Both the position numbers and the translations under genes were made by a program. Below the pieces are notes generated by a model. It searched no databases, had not been told where the DNA came from, and was given only the letters and a program-made list of their open reading frames with translations. From NCBI RefSeq assembly GCF_029081005.1, contig NZ_JAJQTQ010000012.1, positions 57,909 through 121,908 of the forward strand: a DNA stretch of 64,000 bases. Reading direction: 5' to 3'. Source of the stretch: Halomonas elongata. Its GTDB lineage: Bacteria > Pseudomonadota > Gammaproteobacteria > Pseudomonadales > Halomonadaceae. Shown piece after piece: positions 56,312 through 64,000 of this stretch (position 1 is the first letter of the stretch; each line of letters starts with the position of its first letter).

Positions 56312-56396
56312 GGCAAGCCTACGAGGAGGCGCTATGAACCCATCCATGGGCGCTACCGACGCCATCCTTGGCGTCGGACCTCCTCTTCGGCTTGCC
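56312..56396 (+). repeat. 85-bp palindromic element, family I, copy C
   Basis: Outer arms GGCAAGCC-TAC-GAGGAGG and CCTCCTC-TTC-GGCTTGCC pair with each other. Inside are two hairpins, CCCATCCATGGG and CCGACGCC-atcctt-GGCGTCGG. Compared with copy B, arm bases have changed on both sides so that pairing is kept. It lies between gcdH and the CaiB gene. Confidence 0.85.
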
Positions 56397-56512
56397 CCCT
56401 CGCTCCTGGTTACAGGCTGCATCGCCCTCCGGACCATACCTCCGGTGACGCTGAACACTGCATGAATCGACGGGTGGCTTGAGGTACACGGGGTGCACCC
56501 CATTCACACCTC

Positions 56513-56533
56513 ACAACTTACAACTTACAACTT
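56513..56533. repeat. Heptamer tandem repeat (ACAACTT)3
   Basis: Three perfect copies of ACAACTT, with related CACACCT-type units on both sides, end about 11 bp before the gcdH stop codon. The unit differs from the GAAGCTC family but has the same 7-bp period. Confidence 0.85.
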
Positions 56534-56544
56534 ACCCCTCACAC

Positions 56545-57726
56545 CTAACCCGTGAACGCCTGAATGCCGGTCTGAGCCCTCCCCAGAATCAATGCATGAA
56601 CATCGTGGGTGCCTTCGTAGGTATTCACCGCCTCGAGGTTCATCATATGGCGGATCACATGGTATTCGTCGCTGATGCCGTTGCCGCCGTGCATGTCCCG
56701 GGCCTGGCGAGCGATATCCAGTGCCTTGCCGCAGTTGTTGCGCTTGATCAGCGAGATGACCTCGGGCACCAGTTGGCCTTCATCGATCATGCGCCCCGCC
56801 CTCAAGGCGGCCTGAAGCCCCAGAGCGATCTCGGTCTGCATGTCGGCGAGTTTCTTCTGGATCAACTGATTGGCGGCCAGGGGGCGGCCGAACTGTTCGC
56901 GCTCCAGAGTGTAATCGCGCGCGGCATGCCAGCAGGCCTCGGCGGCCCCCATGCTGCCCCAGGCGATACCGTAGCGAGCGCGATTGAGACAGGAGAACGG
57001 CCCCTTTAGGCCGGTCACCTCGGGCAGGCGCTGTTCGTCGCCGACCTCCACGTCCTGCATGGCGATCTGGCCGGTCACCGAGGCACGCAGGCTGAACTTG
57101 CCCTCGATCTTCGGCGCCGACAGGCCGGCCATGCCCTTCTCCAGGACGAAGCCACGCACCAGGCCCTCGTCGTCCCGGGCCCAGACCACGAAGACATCGG
57201 CAATGGGCGAGTTGGTGATCCAGGTCTTGGTCCCATTGAGCCGCCAGCCGCTTTCGGTGCGCGTGGCCCGCGTGGACATGCTGCCGGGGTCCGAGCCGTG
57301 ATCCGGCTCGGTGAGGCCGAAGGCGCCCACCCATTCGCCGCTGGCCAGCCGAGGCAGGTACTTGTCCTTCTGGGCCTCGCTGCCGAACGCCTGGATGGGG
57401 TACATCACCAGGCTGGACTGCACGCTCATGGCGCTGCGATAACCGGAATCGACGCGTTCCACTTCCCGGGCGATCAGGCCATAACTGACGTAATTCATGC
57501 CCGCACAGCCGTACCCCTCGATGGTGGCGCCCAGAAGGCCGAGCTCGCCCATCTCGGTCATGATCTCGCGATCGAAGCGCTCATGCCGATTGGCCTCCAG
57601 CACCCGGGGCAGCAGCTTGTCCTGGCAGTAGTCCCGGGCCGTCTGCTGGACGAGCCGTTCCTCCCCGTCGAGCTGATCGATCAGACGAAAGGGATCGTCC
57701 CAGGTAACGGGAGTGATCTGACTCAT
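56545..57726 (-). CDS. gcdH: Glutaryl-CoA dehydrogenase
   Basis: A 393-residue acyl-CoA dehydrogenase that oxidises and decarboxylates glutaryl-CoA to crotonyl-CoA in lysine/tryptophan/glutarate breakdown. It has [11 protein letters not shown] near the N-terminus, [32 protein letters not shown] and the catalytic-Glu region [20 protein letters not shown] typical of GcdH. The start at 57726 ([12 protein letters not shown]) follows GGAGCG. A perfect dyad at 57742-57766 lies just upstream. Confidence 0.94.
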   Translation of the reverse strand: MSQITPVTWDDPFRLIDQLDGEERLVQQTARDYCQDKLLPRVLEANRHERFDREIMTEMGELGLLGATIEGYGCAGMNYVSYGLIAREVERVDSGYRSAMSVQSSLVMYPIQAFGSEAQKDKYLPRLASGEWVGAFGLTEPDHGSDPGSMSTRATRTESGWRLNGTKTWITNSPIADVFVVWARDDEGLVRGFVLEKGMAGLSAPKIEGKFSLRASVTGQIAMQDVEVGDEQRLPEVTGLKGPFSCLNRARYGIAWGSMGAAEACWHAARDYTLEREQFGRPLAANQLIQKKLADMQTEIALGLQAALRAGRMIDEGQLVPEVISLIKRNNCGKALDIARQARDMHGGNGISDEYHVIRHMMNLEAVNTYEGTHDVHALILGRAQTGIQAFTG

Positions 57727-57741
57727 GAGGCGCTCCAAAAT

Positions 57742-57766
57742 ATCTACATTTCCATACAATGTAGAT
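57742..57766. promoter_or_regulatory. Perfect 25-bp dyad upstream of gcdH
   Basis: ATCTACATT, a 7-base spacer, then AATGTAGAT form a perfect inverted repeat 15 bp before the gcdH start codon, in locally AT-rich DNA. A TTGAAT / TAGATA pair on the minus strand could be the promoter it overlaps. The binding protein is unknown; a LysR- or GntR-type glutarate regulator is possible. Confidence 0.6.
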
Positions 57767-57851
57767 TCAAATGATACCGCTGCCAACCCCTCGACCGCCA
57801 GGCGCACCCGACAACCGCCCCCGCACCGAGGCTACCGCCATGACGAGTCGC

Positions 57852-58754
57852 TCAGGCGTCGTCTTCGCCGGCCCGATAGAGTTTCTGGATGCTGGAGAAG
57901 TCCAGACCACCATTGCCCTGGGCGCTATGCAGGGCGAAGAGGTTACGCGCCTGGGAGCCCATGGGCACACCAGACCGCGTCTTGAGTGCCAGCTCCCAGG
58001 CCAGTCCCAGGTCCTTGGCCATCAGGTCGGTGAGGAAGCCGCCCTGATAATCCCGGGAAGCGGCCGACCCTTCCATTACCCCAGGCCAGGGGTTGTAGAC
58101 GTTGAGTGCCCAATTGCCGCCGCTGCTCTGCTTCATGATCTCGGAGAGTACCGCCGGATCCAGGCCGTTCTTCACGCCGAGCGCGAGCGCCTCGGCGGTA
58201 CCGCTCATCAGGATGCCGAGCAGCATGTTGTTGCAGATCTTGCCCACCTGGCCGTCACCGATCCGGCCGGCATGGAAGATATTGCGCCCCATGCACTCGA
58301 GCACGGGTTTAGCCTGTTCGAAGCCCGTCTCGTCACCGCCGACGATGAAGGTCAGGGTGCCGGCCCTGGCCCCACCGATACCGCCGGATACCGGCGCATC
58401 CAGGTAGGTCAGGCCACGCTCGGTGGCAGCCTCGCCCACCAGGCGAGCGTCGTCGGGCGAGATGGTCGAGGCATCGATGATCAGCGGCTTGTGAGCGAGG
58501 GCATCGAGCAGGCCCGGGCCGTCGGTGCCCAGATAGAGCCCGCGAACATGCACGCCGGCTGGCAGCATGGAGATGACCACTTCGGCCTCGGCGCAAGCCG
58601 CCTCGGCGCTCTCCGCACGCCTCGCGCCCTCCTTCTCCAGCGCCGCCATGGCACTCTCGACGAGGTCATGAACCACGACATCATGGCCGGCCCCGACCAG
58701 GTTGGTGGCCATCGGCATGCCCATGTTGCCGAGTCCGATAAAGGCGATTTTCAT
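57852..58754 (-). CDS. mmsB: 3-hydroxyisobutyrate dehydrogenase
   Basis: A 300-residue NAD-dependent enzyme oxidising 3-hydroxyisobutyrate to methylmalonate semialdehyde in valine breakdown. Motifs are GLGNMGMPMATNL (nucleotide binding), DAPVSGGIGGARAGTLT (substrate) and GQVGKICNNMLLG with the catalytic Lys. AGGAG precedes the start. It follows the HIBCH-type hydrolase gene across a 178-bp gap with direct repeats. No mmsA (semialdehyde dehydrogenase) is in the window. Confidence 0.95.
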   Translation of the reverse strand: MKIAFIGLGNMGMPMATNLVGAGHDVVVHDLVESAMAALEKEGARRAESAEAACAEAEVVISMLPAGVHVRGLYLGTDGPGLLDALAHKPLIIDASTISPDDARLVGEAATERGLTYLDAPVSGGIGGARAGTLTFIVGGDETGFEQAKPVLECMGRNIFHAGRIGDGQVGKICNNMLLGILMSGTAEALALGVKNGLDPAVLSEIMKQSSGGNWALNVYNPWPGVMEGSAASRDYQGGFLTDLMAKDLGLAWELALKTRSGVPMGSQARNLFALHSAQGNGGLDFSSIQKLYRAGEDDA

Positions 58755-58814
58755 GGCACTGCTCCTCGATCATTGGTGAGTCTTTTCTTGGATTCGTTCG
58801 CCAACTCCAAAACA

Positions 58815-58885
58815 CTGTCTTAAACGTCGACAGAAGCCTGTCTTAAAAGCCGACGGAAGCGCTGCCTTAAAAGTCGACGAGCGAA
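58815..58885. repeat. Three 23-24 bp direct repeats upstream of mmsB
   Basis: Units begin at 58815, 58838 and 58862, each of the form CTGYCTTAAANGYCGAC followed by GAAGC-like bases. Two-turn spacing suggests binding sites on one face of the DNA. They lie in the gap between the hydrolase stop and mmsB start. Confidence 0.7.
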
Positions 58886-58932
58886 ACGGGCTTTTACGGT
58901 GCCCACTACCGTCGAGCGTTTGAAATGCTCTC

Positions 58933-60066
58933 TTATTGGATTCTCTGCCCGACTCCCAGATCCCTCAGGGGATGCTTCTCATCCTCCCAGGGCGATGTCA
59001 TGAGCGCTCGCACCTCCGTATCCGGCACGCTGGCCACATCACGATGGGACCAACGGGGCTGCTTGTCCTTGTCGATCAGCAGCGCCCTCACCCCCTCGGC
59101 GAGGTCGCCCCGATGGCAGCACTGTACCGACAGCGCCAGTTCGTCGCGGAAGGCATCGGCCAGGCTGCCGTGACGATGGCGCTCCAGCATGCGCCACACC
59201 AGATGCGCGGTCATCGGGCAGCCCGTTTCCAGCCTGGACCGATTGGCGGCCAGCCAGGGGTCGTCACTGTGATCGGCCAGCAGGCGAGACACCGCCTCGG
59301 TCACGTCGCTTCGGTCGACCATGGCCTGGAGATGATCACGATGCCGCCACACCTGCCCATCGGGAGCCTGATGGCGCGCCTCGAACCGGTCGAGAACGGC
59401 CATCGCCACGCGACGGCAGGTCGACACTTCACGTTCGCCATAATCGGCCTCGGCCAGGGCCCCGAGCAGGTCGTCACGGCGTTCCCGTGGCACGAAGCGG
59501 TCCGCCATCCCCAGGTCCAGTGCGTCGCGGGCATTGAGCTGGGCGCCGGTCAGACCCAGGTAGGCCCCGATCCCCGTCGGCATGCGACCGAGGAACCAGC
59601 TGGCACCGATGTCGGGGTACAGACCGATGGTGATTTCCGGCATGGCGATGAGCGTGGTCTCGGTCACCAGTCGCTGGAAACCGCCGGCCATCAGGCCCAG
59701 ACCGCCCCCCATGACGATGCCATCGCCCCAGACCAGCAAGGGCTTGGGATAGGTATGAATACGATGATCGAGACGATACTCGGCGGTGAAATAGGTCGCA
59801 GGAAAGTCCGATGGGTCGGCTTCCTGCAGCGAGCGATACAGCGCCACCACATCGCCCCCGGCACAGAAGGCCTTGTCGCCGCTGCCTTCGAGCCAGACGG
59901 CTACCACCCGAGGGTCCACCGCCCAGGCATCGAGCCTGTCGCTCAATTGCTGGATCATCTCCAGCGACAAGGCGTTCAGGGCCTTCGGTGCATTGAGCCT
60001 GGCCACGCCGATACGTCCGCCGCCACGCGTGGGCAGCTCGTCGAAGCAAACCGCGAGGTCCGACAT
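58933..60066 (-). CDS. 3-hydroxyisobutyryl-CoA hydrolase (enoyl-CoA hydratase superfamily)
   Basis: A 377-residue crotonase-fold enzyme. Motifs are GSGDKAFCAGGDV (oxyanion hole), GIVMGGGLGLM, and MPEITIGLYPDIGASWFL, diagnostic of the HIBCH type rather than a plain hydratase. It would release 3-hydroxyisobutyrate, the substrate of MmsB. AGGAGA precedes the start. It lies 21 bp after the acyl-CoA dehydrogenase gene, in one unit. Confidence 0.92.
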   Translation of the reverse strand: MSDLAVCFDELPTRGGGRIGVARLNAPKALNALSLEMIQQLSDRLDAWAVDPRVVAVWLEGSGDKAFCAGGDVVALYRSLQEADPSDFPATYFTAEYRLDHRIHTYPKPLLVWGDGIVMGGGLGLMAGGFQRLVTETTLIAMPEITIGLYPDIGASWFLGRMPTGIGAYLGLTGAQLNARDALDLGMADRFVPRERRDDLLGALAEADYGEREVSTCRRVAMAVLDRFEARHQAPDGQVWRHRDHLQAMVDRSDVTEAVSRLLADHSDDPWLAANRSRLETGCPMTAHLVWRMLERHRHGSLADAFRDELALSVQCCHRGDLAEGVRALLIDKDKQPRWSHRDVASVPDTEVRALMTSPWEDEKHPLRDLGVGQRIQ

Positions 60067-60087
60067 CGCTGTTCTCCTGGTATCCGG

Positions 60088-61254
60088 TTATTGAAGCGAC
60101 TCGATGACGCCATCGGCCAGCAGCCGACGGGCGGCGATCAAGCGCATGATCTCGTTGGTTCCCTCGAGGATCTGGTGCACGCGGGTGTCGCGCACCAGGC
60201 GTTCCAGGGGATACTCCCGGATGTAACCATAGCCGCCGTGCAGTTGCAGGGCCTCGTTGCAGACATTGAAACCGACATCGGTGGCGAAGCGCTTGGCCAT
60301 GGCACAATGCGCCGTGGCCTCCGGGTCGCCCTGGTCGAGGCGCCAGGCAGCATGACGAACCATCAGTCGGGCCGCGGTGAGCTCGCTGGCCATATCGGCC
60401 ACCTTGAACTGCAGCGCCTGGAAGGAGGACAGTTCCCGACCGAACTGCTTGCGTTCGGCCATATAGTCCCGCGATAGCGTCAGGGCATGCTGGGCAGCCC
60501 CCAGCGAGCAGCTGGCGATGTTGAGCCGACCGCCATCCAGTCCCTTCATGGCGAACTTGAAGCCCTCACCCTCCTTGCCCAGCCGATTGCCGACCGGCAC
60601 GCGCACATCATCGAAGCTGACCAGCCGCGTGGGCTGACTCTTCCAGCCCATCTTCTCCTCGTTCTTGCCGTACTCGATGCCCTCGGCGTCCGCCGGCACC
60701 AGCAGGGCCGAGACACCGCCCGCCCCGCTGTCCGGCTCGCCAGTACGGGCCATCACGACCAGGACCTCGGTGGCACCGGCACCGGAAATGAACATCTTCG
60801 AGCCATTGATGAGGTAATCGTCCCCCTCCCTGACCGCCCGTGTCCTCAGATTGGCAGCATCGGAGCCGGCGCCCGGCTCGGTCAGGCAGTAGGAGCCCAG
60901 CGCCTCACCGGCTATCATGGCCGGGACATAGCGCGCTCGCAGGGCATCGTCCCCCCAACTGGCGACCATCCAGGTCACCATGTTGTGAATGGTCAGATAA
61001 GCCGTGGTGGACACGCAGCCCTGGGCGAGCTGCTCGAAGATCAAGGAGGCTTCCAGCCGCGACAGGCCGAGCCCACCGTGTTCCTCTGGGGTATAGATGC
61101 CGAGAAAGCCCGCCTCGCCGGCCCGGCGAATCACGTCCACCGGAAAGTGCGAATTCGCGTCCCATTCCGCGGCATGCTCGGCAAGTTCCGCTCGGGCAAA
61201 ATCGGCGGCGGCGTCGGCCAACGCCTTCTGGTCTTCGGTCAGCGCAAAATCCAT
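60088..61254 (-). CDS. Acyl-CoA dehydrogenase, probable isobutyryl-CoA dehydrogenase
   Basis: A 388-residue FAD enzyme. It has CLTEPGAGSDAANL, KMFISGAGATEVLVVMARTG, KMGWKSQPTRLVSFDDVRVP and QILEGTNEIMRLIAARRLL, the pattern of the ACAD8-like dehydrogenases. Together with the hydrolase and MmsB this gives the valine branch isobutyryl-CoA to methylmalonate semialdehyde (a methacrylyl-CoA hydratase would be encoded elsewhere). The start at 61254 (MDFALTEDQKAL) has GAGAGG upstream. It diverges from a LiuR-like gene with two strong dyads between them. Confidence 0.92.
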   Translation of the reverse strand: MDFALTEDQKALADAAADFARAELAEHAAEWDANSHFPVDVIRRAGEAGFLGIYTPEEHGGLGLSRLEASLIFEQLAQGCVSTTAYLTIHNMVTWMVASWGDDALRARYVPAMIAGEALGSYCLTEPGAGSDAANLRTRAVREGDDYLINGSKMFISGAGATEVLVVMARTGEPDSGAGGVSALLVPADAEGIEYGKNEEKMGWKSQPTRLVSFDDVRVPVGNRLGKEGEGFKFAMKGLDGGRLNIASCSLGAAQHALTLSRDYMAERKQFGRELSSFQALQFKVADMASELTAARLMVRHAAWRLDQGDPEATAHCAMAKRFATDVGFNVCNEALQLHGGYGYIREYPLERLVRDTRVHQILEGTNEIMRLIAARRLLADGVIESLQ

Positions 61255-61336
61255 GGGGGAACCTCTCATCGAACGGCAGTGGAATGCCGGGTCGGTGATG
61301 AATGACCCGCCGGGGTTTCCGGCCTGGCGCGGCACC

Positions 61337-61356
61337 AACCTAGCACTTGCTAGGTT
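61337..61356. promoter_or_regulatory. Perfect dyad AACCTAGCA-CT-TGCTAGGTT
   Basis: A 9-2-9 perfect inverted repeat in the divergent promoter region. On the minus strand it directly follows a possible promoter (TTGTTC, 18 bp, GATAAA) and covers the expected start of transcription of the dehydrogenase operon. It may be a repressor site, or bind a second regulator. Confidence 0.6.
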
Positions 61357-61388
61357 TATCCCATATCACCCCATGGTCGAACAAGCAC

Positions 61389-61404
61389 TTTACGTTAACG
61401 TAAA
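61389..61404. promoter_or_regulatory. LiuR-type operator TTTACGTTAACGTAAA
   Basis: A perfect 16-bp palindrome resembling sites reported for LiuR, the MerR-family regulator of branched-chain amino acid breakdown. It is 61 bp upstream of a LiuR-like gene and about 135 bp upstream of the divergent acyl-CoA dehydrogenase. A TTTACG/TAGGGT pair (17-bp spacing) could be the promoter of the regulator gene. Confidence 0.75.
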
Positions 61405-61464
61405 CCTCGTCTAGGGTTGCCAGACGAGGCGGGAAACCCGCCCGGCTACAGGAAACAACGTCAT

Positions 61465-61908
61465 ATGAGTCGATCGCCATCCCAGGAGCCCGATGAGAAT
61501 ACCGACGCCCTGCCCCGGCAGCAGCGTACTTACAGCATCGGTGAATTGGCCAGAATGTTCGAGGTCACGCCTCGCACCATTCGCTTCTACGAGCAGGAAG
61601 GGTTGCTGGCCCCCTCTCGGCAAGGCCAGAAACGCATCTACCGCGAAAAGGACCGGGTCCGACTCAAGCTGACCCTGAGGGGCAAGCGACTCGGCTTCTC
61701 GCTGGCCGAAATCCGCGAAGTGGTGATGATGTACGACGCCATGCCCGACGGTAACGCACGCCAGCTCAAGCGCCTGCTCGAGATACTCGAGGAAAAGCGT
61801 GCCAACCTCGAGCGTCAGCAAGAGGACATTCGCCTGATGCGCCTGGAGATCGATGACGTGGACCAGCGAGCCCGAGACGTCCTGCGTCAACTGGGGGAAA
61901 CAAGCTGA
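61465..61908 (+). CDS. MerR-family regulator, LiuR-like
   Basis: A 147-residue MerR regulator. The helix-turn-helix is YSIGELARMFEVTPRTIRFYEQEGLL; RGQKRIY/KDRVRLKLTLRGKRLGFSLAEIREVVMMYD follows, as in LiuR proteins. The C-terminal dimerisation coiled coil is short and there are no metal-binding cysteines. ATG at 61465 has AGGAAAC upstream; an in-frame TTG at 61417 is less likely. It diverges from valine genes and precedes an acyl-CoA synthetase, so it likely controls both. The ligand is probably an acyl-CoA, inferred from the family. Confidence 0.9.
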   Translation: MSRSPSQEPDENTDALPRQQRTYSIGELARMFEVTPRTIRFYEQEGLLAPSRQGQKRIYREKDRVRLKLTLRGKRLGFSLAEIREVVMMYDAMPDGNARQLKRLLEILEEKRANLERQQEDIRLMRLEIDDVDQRARDVLRQLGETS

Positions 61909-62016
61909 AAGCTAGATCATAGCGGGAAGAGCGCCGCTTCGCGGCTGGAAGCTAGAAGCTGGATGAAAAACCCATTTCCCTCTACCCCAGGGCCTGGTTT
62001 TGGAGTTACTTCAAGC

Positions 62017-62063
62017 TTTTGACCTTGGGGTTACTTCCGGCTTCAAGCTTCCAGCTTCAAGCT
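62017..62063 (+). repeat. 47-bp inverted repeat, left copy
   Basis: It matches the reverse complement of 63799-63845 at 45 of 47 positions. It begins TTTTGACCTTGGGGTTAC and ends in heptamer-like CTTCAAG/CTTCCAG units. The surrounding stretch 61909-62105 has further degraded units, including a second GTTACTTC at 62004. Confidence 0.92.
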
Positions 62064-62105
62064 AATAGCGGCGCCAGCCGCGATCTAACAACAAAAGGAG
62101 CCGCC

Positions 62106-63788
62106 ATGCCAAGCCACATCAGTTACGTCAGCGGTATCAGCGACACGCCCTTGAAGGGGCAGACCATCGGGGATTGCTTCGACGATACCGTGGCCCGTTT
62201 CCCCGAGCGGGATGCCTTGATCAGTCGCCACCAGGGCCTGCGCTACAGCTGGCAGGATCTCCGCGATGCGGTGGATCGCGCCGCCCGTGCCCTGATGGCG
62301 CTGGGGGTCGAGAAAGGCGACAGGGTCGGCATCTGGTCGCCCAACTGCGCCGAATGGACCATCACCCAGTTCGCCACCGCCAAGCTCGGCGCCATTCTGG
62401 TCAACATCAACCCGAGTTATCGTACCCACGAGCTGGAATATGCCCTTCGCCAGTCCGGTGCTTCGACGCTGGTTCTGCAGGGCGCCTTCAAGGGCTCGGA
62501 CTACGTCGCGACCCTGGCGGAACTGGTGCCGGAACTCCAGGAGGCCGAGAGCGCGATGTCGCTGCGCTCGGAACGGCTGCCCGAGCTGAAACGCGTGATC
62601 TGCCTCGACGATACCCGTGTCCTGCCCGGCATGTGGCACTGGTCGGCCATGCTCGAGCATGCCGACGACGTCCCCGCCGAACGCCTGGCCGAGCGCCAGG
62701 CCAGCCTGCAGTTCGACGAGCCGATCAACATCCAGTACACCTCCGGCACCACCGGCGCGCCCAAGGGTGCCACCCTCTCCCACCACAACATCCTCAACAA
62801 CGGGTTCTTCGTGGCACGTACCATGAAGCTCGATGAAACCGATCGGATGGTGATTCCGGTACCGCTCTATCACTGTTTCGGCATGGTCATGGGCAACCTC
62901 GGCTGCGTGACCCATGGCGCCGCCATGATCTATCCGGGCGACGGTTTCGATCCCCTGGCCACGCTCGAGGCCGTCAGCGAGGAAGGCGCCACCACGCTCT
63001 ATGGCGTACCGACCATGTTCATCGCCGAGCTGGAGCATCCTGACTTCGAACGCTTCGATCTCTCTTCCCTGCGCACCGGCATCATGGCCGGCTCCATCTG
63101 CCCCATCGAGGTCATGCGCCGAGTCATCGAGCGGATGCACATGCAGGACGTCACCATCTGCTACGGCATGACCGAGACCAGCCCGGTGAGCTTCCAGACC
63201 CAGACCGACGCGCCGCTCGAGAAACGGGTGACCACGGTGGGCACCATTCACCCCCATCTCGAGGTAAAGCTGGTCAGCCCGGACGACGGCGCCGCGGTGC
63301 CACGAGGCGAGCCCGGCGAACTCTGTACCCGGGGCTACAGCGTGATGCTCGGCTACTGGAACAACGCCGAGGCCACCGCAGACGCCATCGACTCGGCCGG
63401 CTGGATGCACACCGGCGACCTCGCCACCATGGATGACGAAGGCTATGTGGCCATCGTGGGTCGCATCAAGGACATGATCATCCGCGGCGGCGAGAACATC
63501 TACCCCCGCGAAATCGAGGACTTCCTCTACACCCACCCCGCCATTTCCGACGTCCAGATCATCGGCGTGCCCGATGAGAAGTACGGCGAGGAGATCATGG
63601 CCTGGGTCAAGCTCAGCGAAGGCGAAACCCTCGACGAAGAAGAACTCAAGGCTTTCTGCCAGGGGCGCATCGCCCACTTCAAGATCCCCCGCTACGTGAA
63701 ATTCGTCGACGAATTCCCGATGACCGTCACCGGCAAGGTCCAGAAATTCAAGATGCGGGAAGAAGCCGTGCACGAATTGGGGCTGTGA
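62106..63788 (+). CDS. AMP-forming acyl-CoA synthetase
   Basis: A 560-residue adenylate-forming enzyme. Core motifs are [66 protein letters not shown] (hinge region visible as GRIKDMI) and [13 protein letters not shown] with the catalytic Lys. It activates a carboxylic acid with CoA; medium-chain or branched acids are plausible from the location beside a LiuR-like gene. AAAAGGAG precedes the start at 62106. The gene is bracketed by 47-bp inverted repeats. Confidence 0.92.
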   Translation: MPSHISYVSGISDTPLKGQTIGDCFDDTVARFPERDALISRHQGLRYSWQDLRDAVDRAARALMALGVEKGDRVGIWSPNCAEWTITQFATAKLGAILVNINPSYRTHELEYALRQSGASTLVLQGAFKGSDYVATLAELVPELQEAESAMSLRSERLPELKRVICLDDTRVLPGMWHWSAMLEHADDVPAERLAERQASLQFDEPINIQYTSGTTGAPKGATLSHHNILNNGFFVARTMKLDETDRMVIPVPLYHCFGMVMGNLGCVTHGAAMIYPGDGFDPLATLEAVSEEGATTLYGVPTMFIAELEHPDFERFDLSSLRTGIMAGSICPIEVMRRVIERMHMQDVTICYGMTETSPVSFQTQTDAPLEKRVTTVGTIHPHLEVKLVSPDDGAAVPRGEPGELCTRGYSVMLGYWNNAEATADAIDSAGWMHTGDLATMDDEGYVAIVGRIKDMIIRGGENIYPREIEDFLYTHPAISDVQIIGVPDEKYGEEIMAWVKLSEGETLDEEELKAFCQGRIAHFKIPRYVKFVDEFPMTVTGKVQKFKMREEAVHELGL

Positions 63789-63798
63789 AGCTGTCTTA

Positions 63799-63845
63799 AG
63801 CTTGAAGCCGGAAGCTTGAAGCTGGAAGTAACCCCAAGGTCAAAA
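63799..63845 (-). repeat. 47-bp inverted repeat, right copy
   Basis: Reverse complement of 62017-62063 with two mismatches, starting 10 bp after the acyl-CoA synthetase stop codon. See the left copy. Confidence 0.92.
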
Positions 63846-63876
63846 CCAGACAGACCCGGTGAGGTGCGGTTGATTT

Positions 63877-64000
63877 CTCTTCCAGCTTATAGCTCCCGGC
63901 GAAGCCGAGGCCGGGCGAAGCCCGGGTGGTTTTTCTTCCAGCTTCCAGCGGCGTTAGCCGCGCTCTTCCAGCTTATAGCTCCCGGCGAAGCCGAGACCGG
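63877..64000. repeat. Direct repeat with 86-bp period, running off the window
   Basis: A block starting CTCTTCCAGCTTATAGCTCC at 63877 recurs at 63963 with one mismatch over the visible 38 bases. The DNA between is GC-rich (GGGCGAAGCCCGGG, AGCGGCGTTAGCCGCG) with small hairpins. The array continues beyond the window end. Confidence 0.85.

Noticed and set aside
62017..63845. Insertion sequence with 47-bp terminal inverted repeats
   Set aside because: The only gene between the repeats is a normal acyl-CoA synthetase; no transposase and no target duplication seen.

Overview
The window looks like chromosomal DNA of a high-GC, moderately halophilic gammaproteobacterium, most likely a Halomonas or close relative. 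This is an inference from the gene families (CIO-type cytochrome bd with CydDC, PpsA/PpsR, AcnB, LiuR-type regulator, imelysin iron operon), from GC-rich codon use and from the style of the intergenic repeats. No marker rRNA gene is present to prove it. I see no transposase, integrase, phage gene, tRNA, rRNA or CRISPR array. It reads as ordinary core and accessory metabolism with unusually repeat-rich intergenic DNA.

Layout. 1-1310: start of the helicase gene hrpB (partial). 1.4-14.5 kb: a purine utilisation block with an AzgA-like purine permease, a RutR-like TetR regulator, xanthine dehydrogenase xdhABC, guanine deaminase, an EamA transporter, formate-tetrahydrofolate ligase and adenine deaminase. 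Near-identical 14-bp dyads lie in front of the permease and in front of xdhA, with the regulator gene between them. 14.5-21.5 kb: cioAB/cydAB plus cydDC (bd-type quinol oxidase and its assembly exporter), then a Ca/Na antiporter. 21.7-25.3 kb: pqiABC envelope lipid-transport operon. 25.3-30.5 kb: rhlE, an unknown protein, an MFS carrier, asparaginase I, a DUF2789 protein and an SRPBCC protein.

30.6-34.9 kb: yegQ/trhP diverging from queC-queE-queD-like-ykgJ. queC carries an in-frame tail of five 30-bp repeats. 34.9-38.8 kb: a 1301-residue BTAD/cyclase-like/AAA/TPR regulator. 38.8-43.5 kb: miaE, a DUF1289 protein, acnB and rraA. 43.7-49.9 kb: membrane GDPD, a small membrane protein, ppsA and divergent ppsR. 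50.2-55.1 kb: imelysin / di-heme c / imelysin-like / DUF1513 iron-linked operon. 55.1-63.8 kb: glutaryl-CoA degradation (CaiB transferase, gcdH) and valine degradation (mmsB, HIBCH-type hydrolase, acyl-CoA dehydrogenase), facing a LiuR-like MerR regulator and an acyl-CoA synthetase.

The most unusual content is non-coding: (a) three copies of an 85-bp palindromic element whose terminal arms covary between copies; (b) a second dispersed family of about 140-210 bp in two copies; (c) several intergenic heptamer microsatellites based on GAAGCTC-like units; (d) a 47-bp inverted repeat bracketing the acyl-CoA synthetase gene; (e) several clean regulatory dyads. No convincing new defence or mobile system was found.
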